Assembly (NCBI GenBank): GCA_947494925.1
Contig: CANLWS010000003.1
Span: 62,001 to 126,000 of the forward strand
Reading direction: 5' to 3'
Length of the DNA: 64,000 nt
From: an uncultured Alteromonadaceae bacterium
Lineage (GTDB): Bacteria > Pseudomonadota > Gammaproteobacteria > Enterobacterales > Alteromonadaceae
Shown here: positions 1-9,094 of the stretch, piece by piece
Position numbering within the stretch: the stretch's first letter is position 1
How the letters are laid out: each line of letters opens with the position of its first letter
Made by a program: the position numbers and the translations under genes
The notes under the pieces: generated by a model
Databases searched by the model: none
What the model was told of the DNA's origin: nothing
What the model saw: only the letters and a program-made list of their open reading frames with translations

Positions 1-37
1 GCTGACTGAAGCCTATATTACTGGACGCTTCGGTTAA
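1..37 (+). CDS. pstB: C-terminal end of phosphate ABC transporter ATPase PstB (partial)
   Basis: The first 36 bases read in frame as LTEAYITGRFG followed by TAA. That is the characteristic tail of PstB, the ATPase of the high-affinity phosphate importer; the E. coli protein ends in a very similar YITGRYG. The stop lies 17 bases before the phoU start, the usual pst operon order. Only 11 codons are visible, so the call rests on this tail and on the neighbour. Confidence 0.8.
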   Translation, partial: LTEAYITGRFG

Positions 38-54
38 GTTTGGAGGAATCTACA

Positions 55-771
55 ATGGAAAAAATACATTTAGACAAACATATTTCTCAACAATTTGACT
101 CAGATCTTGAAGAGCTGAAAAGTCAGGTTTTAGAGATGGGTGGGATCGTTGAACAACAAATTCTCGATTCGGTTAAAGCCATTGAAACTGGCGATAGTGA
201 GTTGGCAGAGCGTGTGATTCAAATTGAAGACGATGTAGATCTTCGGGAAGTTGCTCTGGATGAAGCCTGCACGAACGTGTTGGTCTGTCGCCAACCGGCT
301 GCATCTGATCTACGTATGGTCCTGACCGTTACCAAGATGACTCGCGATCTCGAGCGCATGGGTGATGAGGCGCAGAAAATTGCCAAGATGGCTATTTCTC
401 TTTCTGAATCGAGTTCCGGGCCAAATGGTTATGAAGAAGTCAGACACATGGGAACCTTGGTTCATCAGATGGTTAACTTATCACTGGATGCTTTTGCGCG
501 ATTTGATGCCGAACTCGCATTCGACGTTGCTAAGCAAGATAAAAAGGTGGACAGAGAGTACAAAAGTTCCATTCGGGAGATAGTCACCTATATGATGGAA
601 GATCCTCGCTCCATCTCTCGTTCCATGAATATCATCTGGGCATTGCGTTCCCTGGAAAGGATAGGCGATCATGCCAGAAATATTGGCGAGCACATTATTT
701 ACCTGGTTCGCGGCTTGGATGTGCGTCATGCGAGCATTAAAGAAATAGAGAAAAAGCTCCATCGCTCTTAA
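55..771 (+). CDS. phoU: Phosphate signalling regulator PhoU
   Basis: This is a 238-residue all-helical protein of the PhoU family. PhoU links the PstSCAB transporter to the PhoR/PhoB two-component system and shuts off the Pho response when phosphate is plentiful. Two PhoU repeats are visible, with the family signatures DLRMVLTVTKMTRDLERMGDEA (residues about 83-104) and SLERIGDHARNIGEH (about 202-216), which carry the metal-binding E/D-x-x-x-D type motifs. The ATG at 55 is preceded by GGAGGA at 42-47 and is preferred over a TTG at 40. It follows pstB closely and is ended by a strong terminator, so it is the last gene of the pst operon. Confidence 0.97.
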   Translation: MEKIHLDKHISQQFDSDLEELKSQVLEMGGIVEQQILDSVKAIETGDSELAERVIQIEDDVDLREVALDEACTNVLVCRQPAASDLRMVLTVTKMTRDLERMGDEAQKIAKMAISLSESSSGPNGYEEVRHMGTLVHQMVNLSLDAFARFDAELAFDVAKQDKKVDREYKSSIREIVTYMMEDPRSISRSMNIIWALRSLERIGDHARNIGEHIIYLVRGLDVRHASIKEIEKKLHRS

Positions 772-787
772 ATTGATGTGAGTGAAC

Positions 788-818
788 AAGCCGCATGTCA
801 GAATGCGGCTTTTTTTTG
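788..818 (+). terminator. Rho-independent terminator after phoU
   Basis: AGCCGCAT and ATGCGGCT form an 8-bp stem with a 6-base loop, followed by eight T. It lies 17 bases after the phoU stop and closes the pst operon. Confidence 0.93.
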
Positions 819-943
819 TCTGACGAATTTGCGACAGAAATATGACGATTTGGTGTCAGTTGTGGATAGATAGCCCGCCAAATCTCAAATATTCCCTTAG
901 TCAGACATAGGAAATTCATCATTCCTTAACAAAAATGTCATCA

Positions 944-976
944 TGTCACATAAGTGTAATATAAGTGCAATATAGT
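944..976 (+). promoter_or_regulatory. Tandem PhoB-box-like repeats upstream of the porin
   Basis: Three direct repeats with an exact 11-bp period are visible: TGTCACATAAG, TGTAATATAAG and TGCAATATAGT. PhoB binds 7-bp half-sites related to CTGTCAT with 4-bp AT-rich spacers, which gives the same 11-bp period. The first unit fits best and the others are degenerate. A -10-like TCTAATAG follows at 988-995. The gap from 772 to 1161 holds the phoU terminator, this array and the porin leader, and no gene. Confidence 0.6.
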
Positions 977-1161
977 ACGCTCCAAATTCTAATAGTAACT
1001 TTATTCCCTAACGTACTTTGAAAAGTCCTACTACACTAGCTATCGATAATTGATAGAAATAGTGCGGAATTGCTCATTCATGTACTGCCGGATAACCGAT
1101 TGAGACAGCTGCCAGAGATCAGTTGCTGTTTCAGATGAATACACATTGGAGAGAACTTTCT

Positions 1162-2508
1162 ATGAAGCTTAGAACCACCATAGCAACAGCCATCACAATG
1201 GCGGCTATCATGCCAAACTCTGCCTTAGCGACTATATCCGAAAAAGAAGCCGCAGCGCTTCTGGAACGACTCAGTAAGTTGGAACAGGAAGTCGTCAGGT
1301 TGCGTGGTGAGCTTAGTAGCGCGGATTCAGAAAAGAAAGAAACTGTTGCCCCGGCAAAAAAAGCGAAAAAGACTGAAAGTGCCCCTTCATTTAGTTGGAA
1401 AGGTGCGCCTGAAGTAAAAGATAAAGGCGGATGGAGTGTTAAACCCCGTGGCAGAATGTTATACGATTTTGCCAACCTGTCTTCAGTGCCAGATTCAATA
1501 GATATCCCAGGTGAAGGGTTCTCCAATGAAGCCCGTCGTGTGCGCTTAGGTATTCAGGGAACTATGCCAGGTGGGTTCGGTTATAAGTTAGAAACAGACT
1601 TGCCAGGCGGCGCTTCGTTAACAGATGCTTACCTGACCTACAAACACGATGACTGGAAATTTACCTTTGGACAACACAATAACTTCCAGAGTTTTGAAGA
1701 GCTGACCAGTAGTAACGATAGCAGTTTTATCGAACGTGCGGCCTTTACCGATGCATTTGGGTTTGAGCGTAAATTAGGTATCTCTGCGGCGACTAAATTC
1801 GGTAGTGTAAACGTTCAAGGTGGCTTGTTTACCGACAACCTAGATGATCTGGACGATGGTAATAATGCCATTAGTATTGACCTTCGCGCTTTTGCTTCTC
1901 CTAAAGTAGATGGCATGCAAATGCATTTTGGTGGGTCCCTACATATGCGTGACTTAGGCGATAGCTCTGATACAGTTCGATATCGTGCACGACCTATGGT
2001 GCATAGTGTGGATACACGTTTTATCAATACTAATCAAATAGCCGGTGCTGAAAAAGAAACCAGTTATGGATTGGAAGCTGGCCTCATCTCCGGGCGCTTT
2101 CATGCCCAGGCTGAAATGCACTCAATTGAAGTCGACCGCGAAGGATTTGAAGATCCGAGCTTCTTTGGTGGCGCGATTGAAGCAGGTTACTTCCTGACCA
2201 ATGATACCCGTCAGTATAAAGGCGGTGTGTTTAAAGGGGTAAAAGTTAACGAGCCAGTAGGTTCTGGTGGTATCGGTGCGTGGCAGGTCAATGTGCGTTT
2301 CGATCGTCTTGATCTTGAAGATGCAGATATTGTCGGCGGTACGCAAGACGCATACATGGCATCATTGATCTGGACGCCTATTAACAATGTGCGTTTTTTA
2401 CTTAACTACGGCCACTTGGAATACACCAATGCGTTAGACATAGTAGAAGGTGCACCAAACGATTTTTCTGTGAACGTGTGGGGCGCAAGAACGCAGGTTA
2501 GTTTCTAA
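1162..2508 (+). CDS. Phosphate-selective porin (OprP/OprO type)
   Basis: This is a 448-residue outer-membrane porin. A signal peptide ends near residue 23 (NSALA). A short coiled coil at about 26-55 (LLERLSKLEQEVVRLRGEL) is typical of the trimerising N-terminus of OprP-like porins. The rest is a beta-barrel with alternating strands, including ARRVRLGIQGT and VNVRFDRLDLED, and it ends in an aromatic residue (RTQVSF), the outer-membrane assembly signal. The ATG at 1162 has GGAGAG upstream; an in-frame ATG lies 27 bases earlier and is less likely. PhoB-like repeats upstream and the adjacent pst-phoU genes suggest phosphate or polyphosphate uptake. Substrate is inferred from family and context. 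Confidence 0.87.
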   Translation: MKLRTTIATAITMAAIMPNSALATISEKEAAALLERLSKLEQEVVRLRGELSSADSEKKETVAPAKKAKKTESAPSFSWKGAPEVKDKGGWSVKPRGRMLYDFANLSSVPDSIDIPGEGFSNEARRVRLGIQGTMPGGFGYKLETDLPGGASLTDAYLTYKHDDWKFTFGQHNNFQSFEELTSSNDSSFIERAAFTDAFGFERKLGISAATKFGSVNVQGGLFTDNLDDLDDGNNAISIDLRAFASPKVDGMQMHFGGSLHMRDLGDSSDTVRYRARPMVHSVDTRFINTNQIAGAEKETSYGLEAGLISGRFHAQAEMHSIEVDREGFEDPSFFGGAIEAGYFLTNDTRQYKGGVFKGVKVNEPVGSGGIGAWQVNVRFDRLDLEDADIVGGTQDAYMASLIWTPINNVRFLLNYGHLEYTNALDIVEGAPNDFSVNVWGARTQVSF

Positions 2509-2548
2509 CCCGCTAGGCCTGACCACCCAGATATTCGTTCCATTTCTG

Positions 2549-2587
2549 AAAAAAGCCATTTGCATGTTATGCAGATGGCTTTTTTAT
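2549..2587 (+). terminator. Rho-independent terminator after the porin gene
   Basis: AAAAAGCCATTTGCAT pairs with ATGCAGATGGCTTTTT around a GTT loop. The stem is long with a T-rich tail on both strands. Confidence 0.9.
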
Positions 2588-2686
2588 TTAAGTCGCTAAT
2601 TTATTTGCCGATTTAAGGTTGTACGACTTTACTTACACAACTTGGTTTACTCGAAATATATTCTTTTCAAGTTAGGGATGAGCATC

Positions 2687-4330
2687 ATGTTTGACATTGT
2701 TCGCGGCAATCTACGCACAAAACTACTATTACTTTTAGTTTCGACGCTAGCGGTTATATTTCTGGCTGTTTGGATCGGACTGAGTTCAATGTCAGGCGTC
2801 ATTTCGGAATATTCTTCGGCAGTGAATACTACAGTCCGGTATTCGAATGAAGTATCCGCCATTAATGTGCGCTTCAAAACTCAGGTCCAGGAATGGAAAA
2901 ATACCCTGATAACAGGTCGCGATCCCGAGCAGCGCGAAAAATACTGGGGAAGGTTTAATGAAAATGCCCAAAAAATCCAGGCTGCTTATAAAAAACTGCT
3001 GAATGAAATGGATAGTGGAGATGCTGGCTACAATAACCTTGCTAAATTTGCCAACTCCTATCCTCCAATGATTGCTGCTTATAAAAACGGCTATCAGGAG
3101 TTTGTTGCGGCTAACTATGACATTTCGGTGGGCGATAAAGCGGTGTCGGGTATCGATCGCGAACCCAGCAATAATCTCTCTGATGCCGTTGAGGACATGA
3201 TTTCAGGCATTAATAAAACCAGTGAAGAAATTGAAGCGAATGCAGATTCGGCCTGGACAATAACCATATCGGTTCTGGTTGTTTCCCTGATTGCTGGTTG
3301 TAGTATTTTTGTCTGGTTTATAGACGTTAAGATTTTGCGCCCCCTGGATGAAGTCACCGAAGTGTCCCGGCTAATTGCCAGTGGAGATTTCACCAGCCAT
3401 ATTGCAATAGAAAAACAAGACCAAATTGGTCAGTTAGCCAATAACTTTAGCTTAATTCAAAACGATTTAAGTAAAATGTTGGCTGCGATTGTGAAAGATT
3501 TAGGGGAGCTACGCAGCCTGACAGGGCAGTTATTTGACGCGTTTAGTAATGTAAAAACCAGTCTGGACAACCAGTTTGTAGAAACGAACAGGGTAACTGA
3601 TAGTATGACTGAAATGGCCAGTATTGGTGAGCGTATTGGACAATCGGTTGGTCAGGCAAATGAATTTGTGCGTAATTCGACCGAGCAGACTGCCGATGGA
3701 CTGAAGATGTTTGAAGGCAACGTAGATACCAGTCAAAGTATGCTTGATGCTACCAATGATGCCTCAGAGATCATCGTCAATCTTAAAAAAGACACGGACG
3801 ACATTGGCAGCGTGGTCAGTGTTATTAATGGCATCGCAGAGCAGACAAATTTGTTGGCATTGAATGCCGCAATTGAGGCCGCCAGAGCGGGGGAATCAGG
3901 CAGAGGCTTTGCTGTGGTGGCAGATGAAGTGAGAAGCCTGGCCAACAAAACCCAGGAATCTACTGAGCAAATTTCCAGAAATATAAATAAGTTACAGCAA
4001 GCAGCAGATTCTGCAGTGAGTGCTATGACGGAAGGCAAGGACAAAGCTGTTGCCAGTGTTGAACAAATACAACAATCCCAACAATTTATGAAAGAGCTGG
4101 CCGAAGTGTTTGGTAAAATTGCTAATTTGAATCAACAAGTTGACGAAGCTGTGTCAAATCAACAACATCAAAGCAATGTCGTTCATCAGGGGCTGACACA
4201 AATTTCCAATCTAGGTGAAACAAGTCAGCGGGAGGCTAAAACCATGGAAGCTGCTTCTCAGGTTCTGGCAAAAGTGCTGGATCATATTCATGAGGCCACC
4301 CAAGGCTTTAAACTTAAAGGTACTAAATAG
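2687..4330 (+). CDS. Methyl-accepting chemotaxis protein
   Basis: This is a 547-residue transmembrane chemoreceptor that signals to CheA/CheW. TM1 lies near residues 8-30, a helical periplasmic ligand domain follows (about 31-188), then TM2 (about 190-212), a HAMP domain (about 214-266) and a cytoplasmic signalling rod. The hairpin tip is canonical: [20 protein letters not shown] at about 381-400, followed by [13 protein letters not shown]. No C-terminal CheR-tethering pentapeptide is seen; it ends KLKGTK. The ATG at 2687 has AGGGA at a good distance; an ATG at 2678 sits too close to it. The ligand cannot be told from sequence. Confidence 0.95.
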   Translation: MFDIVRGNLRTKLLLLLVSTLAVIFLAVWIGLSSMSGVISEYSSAVNTTVRYSNEVSAINVRFKTQVQEWKNTLITGRDPEQREKYWGRFNENAQKIQAAYKKLLNEMDSGDAGYNNLAKFANSYPPMIAAYKNGYQEFVAANYDISVGDKAVSGIDREPSNNLSDAVEDMISGINKTSEEIEANADSAWTITISVLVVSLIAGCSIFVWFIDVKILRPLDEVTEVSRLIASGDFTSHIAIEKQDQIGQLANNFSLIQNDLSKMLAAIVKDLGELRSLTGQLFDAFSNVKTSLDNQFVETNRVTDSMTEMASIGERIGQSVGQANEFVRNSTEQTADGLKMFEGNVDTSQSMLDATNDASEIIVNLKKDTDDIGSVVSVINGIAEQTNLLALNAAIEAARAGESGRGFAVVADEVRSLANKTQESTEQISRNINKLQQAADSAVSAMTEGKDKAVASVEQIQQSQQFMKELAEVFGKIANLNQQVDEAVSNQQHQSNVVHQGLTQISNLGETSQREAKTMEAASQVLAKVLDHIHEATQGFKLKGTK

Positions 4331-4603
4331 CGCCGGTTTTCATTAATTATTGTTTGCTATGCCTTTGCTGAAAACGGGGAAATTTCCTTGGAATTGTGGT
4401 TTGCCAGAGGCACGCCTTAATTCCCGCAGTTTTTCTAAGGTATAACTGGCAAGCAACATTTGAGTGCTTGATACCCCTAAGGCCGCATTGTTTTTAATGT
4501 GTCTGCACAAAATGCAGCTAAGATAAAAAACTAATCCCACTCGCTGTATTGTAAAAATTGATTTATAGTAATTAAACTAATCGATATTGCGAATTAAATT
4601 ATT

Positions 4604-5515
4604 ATGAAATGGCCAAATCTCAAGCATTTGTTTTACCTGGTGACATTGCATCAGGAGCTGCACTTTAATCGAGCCGCGCAACGTTGCCATGTTAGCCAGT
4701 CAACCCTCAGTACCGCGATTCAGAATCTGGAAGAACAATTTGGCACACAACTTCTGGAAAGGGACCACAAAACCTTTGTGTTCACTCCTTTTGGACTGGA
4801 ATTGGTCGAGCGAAGCAGACAATTGCTGAACGACGCAAATGAACTTATTGATTTTGCTCAGACTGCGGGAAACTGGCAGGCGGGGAAATTAAAGCTAGGT
4901 GTTATTCCTACAATTGCTCCCTTTTTGTTTGAAGGATTGATATCCCGAGTGCAATCGAATCTGCCGGATATCAGCTTACAACTGCAGGAAGACACAACTG
5001 AAAATTTGTTGGCACAGTTAAATGAAGGTGTGCTGGATGTGTTGATCCTCGCATTGCCAATGGAAACACCTGGTTGTAAACAGCTGGTAGTTGGTCACGA
5101 CCCCTTCCATCTAATTGCCCATAGCGACATGGTCGATATGCTCCCACAGCCTATGGACGTATCTGCTCTGCCAAAACACAGTGTGTTCTTGTTGCAGCGT
5201 GAACATTGCCTGACAGGGCATGCTGTCAGTGCTTGTGGGTTACAACATCAGGAGCAAGTTAACTCTCTTGCAGCAAGCAGTCTGTATACCCTTGTGCAGC
5301 TGGCGAATAGTAAATTAGGCTTCACCTTTATGCCGGAGTTAGCGATTCAAAATCACATTCTTAGTTCATCTCCTCTGGTGTCTATGCCAGCAGAAGACAA
5401 GGCCTACAGAGAAATAGGTCTGGTGTGGCGTAATGGTACAACCCGGGTAAGGTTGTTTCGTTATCTTGCCGAATTGATAGCACCCTTAATGCCGGTTCCA
5501 GTATTGGACAAATAG
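4604..5515 (+). CDS. LysR-family regulator, OxyR-like
   Basis: This is a 303-residue LysR-type transcription factor. The N-terminal winged helix-turn-helix is clear (residues 5-60; FNRAAQRCHVSQSTLSTAIQ). The effector domain covers about 90-295. N-terminal wording such as LKHLFYLVTLHQELHFNRAA and LEEQFGTQLLERDHKTF is close to OxyR, the peroxide sensor. Several cysteines lie in the effector domain, near residues 165, 206 and 216 (REHCLTGHAVSACGLQ). The last two have spacing compatible with the Cys pair of OxyR (C199/C208), although the sequence around them must be aligned to be sure. There is no clear target gene beside it. Confidence 0.85.
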   Translation: MKWPNLKHLFYLVTLHQELHFNRAAQRCHVSQSTLSTAIQNLEEQFGTQLLERDHKTFVFTPFGLELVERSRQLLNDANELIDFAQTAGNWQAGKLKLGVIPTIAPFLFEGLISRVQSNLPDISLQLQEDTTENLLAQLNEGVLDVLILALPMETPGCKQLVVGHDPFHLIAHSDMVDMLPQPMDVSALPKHSVFLLQREHCLTGHAVSACGLQHQEQVNSLAASSLYTLVQLANSKLGFTFMPELAIQNHILSSSPLVSMPAEDKAYREIGLVWRNGTTRVRLFRYLAELIAPLMPVPVLDK

Positions 5516-5635
5516 TGTTGTCAGCATATTAAGCATGTTGAAAAAAATAAAAATCGAATTAATTTTGCTGAATGCAGAACTTTTTTCGTTTAGCGCTCGA
5601 CATTACTCACACCTAACAACAAAAAATAACCGGAA

Positions 5636-6187
5636 TTGAATCAAGTGTTTGATAAATCTGACGAACAGCTGATTGCCAAGGCTTTGGATGGAAACAAAAA
5701 AGCCTGGCTGAATCTGATCAAACGCTATGAAAAACCAATCTATAACTACGGTATCCGGATGACGGGTAACAATGATGACGCGCTTGATTTAATGCAGGAA
5801 GTCTTTGTATCCGTTTTCCGCAATCTGTCCAATTACAGGGGAGATGGTGCTTTTAAAGGGTGGTTATTCAAAATAGCACATTATCGATGTATTGAGTTTT
5901 ACCGCCGCAAACGCCCAACTCAGGGTCTGGAAGATAGTCCGGAGTTGGAGAGCGGCGAAGACGGGCCTGAGCAAGCAACGCTTACCGGGCAGGGAAACGC
6001 CCAATTGGTTGGGGCAATGCAACAGCTGCCGTTTGCGCAGAAAGCAGTAGTGGAATTGAAGTTTTTTGGTCAGTTCACCTTTGAAGAAATCGCAGATCAG
6101 CTTGGTATTTCAACTAATACCGCGAAGTCGCGACTTTATAGTGCACTGGACAAGCTGAAAACCTTAATGGAGGTTGAATATGCATAA
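5636..6187 (+). CDS. ECF RNA polymerase sigma factor (RpoE-like)
   Basis: This is a group 4 sigma factor of about 183 residues. Region 2 (about 10-75) contains ALDLMQEVFVSVFR and the -10-recognition segment FKGWLFKIAHYRCIEFYRR. Region 4 (about 125-178) contains the helix-turn-helix FEEIADQLGISTNTAKSRLY. The only early starts are TTG at 5636 and GTG at 5645, both after a weak CCGGA. Its stop overlaps the start of the next gene by 8 bases, and that gene encodes the likely anti-sigma factor, so the pair is translationally coupled. Confidence 0.92.
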   Translation: MNQVFDKSDEQLIAKALDGNKKAWLNLIKRYEKPIYNYGIRMTGNNDDALDLMQEVFVSVFRNLSNYRGDGAFKGWLFKIAHYRCIEFYRRKRPTQGLEDSPELESGEDGPEQATLTGQGNAQLVGAMQQLPFAQKAVVELKFFGQFTFEEIADQLGISTNTAKSRLYSALDKLKTLMEVEYA

Positions 6188-6860
6188 TGAAGACAAATCG
6201 AAATTGTTTGGTAAGTGGTTGGATAATGATTTAAACCAATTTGAACGAACTGAATTTGAACAATTATGTGCGCAAGATAAAGCCTTTGCCGAAAAAGTTG
6301 AATCGGCCAATCAGATGATGATGGCTGCTGAAAGCTATCAACCTGAATCAGTTCCAAATTGGGACCGCGTGGGTACATTTGAGCAAGCACCGAGGCAAGG
6401 ATGGTGGAACTGGCATGGCTTACCCGCATTGTCCTTTGCCACATCCTTCCTGGCAATTGTCATGGTTGTCAGTGGATTTGAAGTCAGGACGGATGATGGT
6501 GCGATGACCATTAGTTTTGCCCAAGCTCAGGACCCGAAAAAAATTGAGCTATTGGTGGATCAGAAGTTGAACGAATATCAGCAGAACCAACAACAGGCAT
6601 TAAATCTGTTTGCACAGACGATGCAACAGCAGCAGCTCGATGCCAGTACCAAATTAACACAATACCTGCTGTCTTCCAGCCGACAGGAAAGGCGCGAAGA
6701 TTTCGCAGAACTGATCAAATTCGTCAATGAACAACGAAGTGACGATCAACTCTTTTATGCGCGCCAACTGAATAAATTACAAGACGATATTTACGGTTCG
6801 GTCGATTCCGCGACCTGGCCAGCGGCAAGTGCCGACGACCCAATTGAGAATGAGGAGTAA
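6180..6860 (+). CDS. Probable membrane anti-sigma factor
   Basis: This is a 226-residue single-pass membrane protein. A cytoplasmic N-terminus (about 1-78) has the look of an anti-sigma domain (LFGKWLDNDLNQFERTEFEQL). It is followed by one transmembrane segment (about 80-98) and a periplasmic part rich in Gln and helix formers (about 120-210). The start ATG at 6180 has a perfect GGAGG six bases away and overlaps the sigma gene's end. Domain order and coupling support an anti-sigma role, while the family cannot be named with certainty. The periplasmic helix may be the sensor or the partner of the next gene's exported coiled-coil protein. Confidence 0.78.
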   Translation: MHNEDKSKLFGKWLDNDLNQFERTEFEQLCAQDKAFAEKVESANQMMMAAESYQPESVPNWDRVGTFEQAPRQGWWNWHGLPALSFATSFLAIVMVVSGFEVRTDDGAMTISFAQAQDPKKIELLVDQKLNEYQQNQQQALNLFAQTMQQQQLDASTKLTQYLLSSSRQERREDFAELIKFVNEQRSDDQLFYARQLNKLQDDIYGSVDSATWPAASADDPIENEE

Positions 6861-6863
6861 ATC

Positions 6864-7778
6864 ATGAAGAAATCAATTATTGCACTGTTTATTGCGAGTT
6901 TAGGATTAACGCAAGCACAGGCAAAAACGGATTTGCCTGAGCTGAGCAAAGAACTGGAAATTATGACTGGCATTATGCAAACGGCATTGCGACAGAATAA
7001 CAGTCGCTCTGGAATTCGTTTTCGTTCCATTGATGCGACTTATCTCGCAAAGCAAGGTGTTGTCTTTGAAATTAGCACCAGTAACAGTGGTGTTTGGCAA
7101 TTTGACCTTGGCAATGTGCTGTCAGGTATCAGTGTGCCAACACCGCCAGAGCCACCGGTTGCGATCTCCGGAGACGGAGGAAATTGGGTAGTCGAAGTAG
7201 ATGACGAATGGGTCGAGTTGGCAGAACAATTGGCTCATGGAGCACAGGATGCGATGCGTGATGCGAGAGACAAGTTACGGGATTTACGTGAAAGAGAGAG
7301 AGAATATTCCTGGGAGCAAAGAGAATATGAACGACGTAAACGTGACCTGGAATTTGAAAAGCGTAATGCTGACGAAGATAGCCGTAAACGAATAGAAGAA
7401 AGGAAGAAAGAATTAGAATCTGAATTGCAGAAACTCAAGTCCAAACAGGCGGAAGTAAGTCAATATGCAGCTCAGATTGAAGAAGAACAGAAAAAGCAGA
7501 ATGCAGAGCGAAACGCAGCGAAGCAAAAAGAATACAAACGCTTCCTCGCCGGGTTTGAATCCAGCGTCGGGGACCTGTTATGTAAATATGGTGCAGGTAT
7601 TAAGGCACTTCCTTCAGACGAAAATGTAAGCTTTGTGCTGAATAAATTTGGCTCTGTAGATTCGAGGGCAAAACAGGACAAAATTTATGTGTTTAAGCAT
7701 AAAGATATTCAGGATTGTGTAAGAGATAAAATAGATACCAACAAACTTTTGGCCCAATCAGATACCTACATGTTTTAA
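6864..7778 (+). CDS. Exported coiled-coil protein of the ECF sigma operon
   Basis: This protein has 304 residues and a signal peptide of about 20 residues (LGLTQAQA). A small globular domain covers about 22-110. A Pro-rich patch (PTPPEPPV) comes next, then a long, highly charged coiled coil (about 130-225, many R/E/K heptads), and a C-terminal domain with two Cys (LLCKYGAG and QDCVRDK) that could form a disulfide. It begins 3 bases after the anti-sigma gene and is the last gene before a terminator. I do not recognise the family. Being made with the sigma/anti-sigma pair, it may be the periplasmic signal sensor or the main output. Confidence 0.82.
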   Translation: MKKSIIALFIASLGLTQAQAKTDLPELSKELEIMTGIMQTALRQNNSRSGIRFRSIDATYLAKQGVVFEISTSNSGVWQFDLGNVLSGISVPTPPEPPVAISGDGGNWVVEVDDEWVELAEQLAHGAQDAMRDARDKLRDLREREREYSWEQREYERRKRDLEFEKRNADEDSRKRIEERKKELESELQKLKSKQAEVSQYAAQIEEEQKKQNAERNAAKQKEYKRFLAGFESSVGDLLCKYGAGIKALPSDENVSFVLNKFGSVDSRAKQDKIYVFKHKDIQDCVRDKIDTNKLLAQSDTYMF

Positions 7779-7800
7779 CTGGTAAGTAATTTATCCAAAC

Positions 7801-7831
7801 AAAGCCTGCACGCAAGTGGCAGGCTTTTTTA
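7801..7831 (+). terminator. Rho-independent terminator of the ECF sigma operon
   Basis: AAGCCTGC and GGCAGGCTT form the stem, followed by six T. It lies just after the third gene of the sigma operon. Confidence 0.9.
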
Positions 7832-7919
7832 TGTGAATTTGATGTTCGTACCCCAATATCTTGTCATGACTTTTCCCGGTGAAAACGATAAGCTAGTGCG
7901 GCTAAGAGGAACAGAATTC

Positions 7920-9044
7920 ATGACAAAAAATGTGGTAATTAGTGGTGCGGGATTGTGGACACCCGCGCAAAGCATTTCCAACGAAGAGCTCGTCGATTGT
8001 TACAATGCATTCGCAGAAAAATTTAATCAGGACAATGCTCGGGCAATAGAAGCTGGTGATATTTCGGCAAAGCCGCTTTCCAGCGCAGAGTTTATTGAAA
8101 AGGCATCCGGCATTAAAAGCCGTTATGTTTACAAGAAAGAAGGCGTACTGGATATTGAAAGAATGCGCCCGCAGATCGAGGCTCGAGCTGAAGACGCCTT
8201 GTCTCATCAGGCAGAAATAGCCCTGGAGGCCGCAAAAAAAGCACTGAAAAGTGCAAATAAGAATCCTGAAGACATTGATGCCGTGATCGTATCATGTGCT
8301 TATACACAACGGTCTTATCCGGCGATCGCTATTGAAGTACAGGAACAGCTCGGGATCAAAGGGTTTGGTTTTGACATGCTGGTGGCATGTTCTGCGGCAA
8401 CCTTTGGTATTCATCGCGCTTACGAAATGGTTAAGGCTGGAACGGCGAAAGCTGTGTTGGTTATTAATCCTGAACTCATTTCCCCGCAAATCAATTATCA
8501 GGACAGAGATAGCCATTTTATCTTTGGTGATGTTGCTACAGCTGTAGTGGTTGAAGATAAACAAAACGCCAGCGGTGAGCATCAGTTTGAAATACTGAGT
8601 ACCAAGGCAGTTACATCTTATTCAAGTAATATTCGCTCTAACTTTGGATACATGAGTCGAGCTTATGACACAGACCCGTATGGGGCAGAAAATCTGTTTC
8701 ACCAGGAAGGCAGAAAAGTGTTTAAAGAAGTCTGTCCGATGGCGGCAGAACATATTGCCGAACACCTGAGTCACCATCAATTGACCTCTGCAGATGTAAG
8801 TAGATGGTGGCTGCACCAAGCCAATATCAATATGAATACACTCATTGCAAAAAAATTGTTGGGCCGCGCGCCAGAACCTGAAGAAGCGCCGGTTGTGCTA
8901 GATGAATACGCCAATACCGGATCCGCCGGGTCCATTATCGCATTTACAAAATATCACCAGGATCTTAAGTCAGGCGAACATGGATTGCTTTGCTCGTTTG
9001 GAGCAGGTTATTCAATTGGCAGTCTGGTGTTGAAAAAGCAGTAA
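7920..9044 (+). CDS. Beta-ketoacyl-ACP synthase III family enzyme
   Basis: This is a thiolase-fold condensing enzyme of 374 residues, which joins acyl-CoA to malonyl-ACP in fatty acid or related synthesis. The catalytic triad of KAS III is complete: Cys157 in VACSAATFG, His299 in LHQAN and Asn332 in YANTGSAGS. It is about 55 residues longer than E. coli FabH because of an N-terminal insert around residues 30-95. It therefore belongs to the longer FabH-like group common in marine gammaproteobacteria and need not be the main FabH. The ATG at 7920 follows AAGAGGA; the upstream reading frame from 7833 lies in the previous terminator and is discarded. No fab genes are nearby. Confidence 0.9.
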   Translation: MTKNVVISGAGLWTPAQSISNEELVDCYNAFAEKFNQDNARAIEAGDISAKPLSSAEFIEKASGIKSRYVYKKEGVLDIERMRPQIEARAEDALSHQAEIALEAAKKALKSANKNPEDIDAVIVSCAYTQRSYPAIAIEVQEQLGIKGFGFDMLVACSAATFGIHRAYEMVKAGTAKAVLVINPELISPQINYQDRDSHFIFGDVATAVVVEDKQNASGEHQFEILSTKAVTSYSSNIRSNFGYMSRAYDTDPYGAENLFHQEGRKVFKEVCPMAAEHIAEHLSHHQLTSADVSRWWLHQANINMNTLIAKKLLGRAPEPEEAPVVLDEYANTGSAGSIIAFTKYHQDLKSGEHGLLCSFGAGYSIGSLVLKKQ

Positions 9045-9094
9045 GGAATGTGATTTTGCTGATAGTCGATAAAGCATAAGGGCGTAGGAGTAGT

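Noticed and set aside
831-848. A second PhoB-box-like sequence on the minus strand (GTCATATTTCTGTCG)
   Set aside because: It points towards the phoU terminator and no minus-strand gene follows, so it is probably chance.
4343-4540. A 65-codon minus-strand frame between the chemoreceptor and the LysR gene
   Set aside because: GTG start without ribosome site, no recognisable domain; may be a gene remnant but cannot be supported.
5578-5607. AACTTTT...CGTT...GCTC...ATTACT upstream of the sigma gene at 5.6 kb, resembling 47754-47782 upstream of the sigma gene at 47.9 kb
   Set aside because: The spacing differs by one or two bases and the DNA is AT-rich, so a common promoter is not supported.
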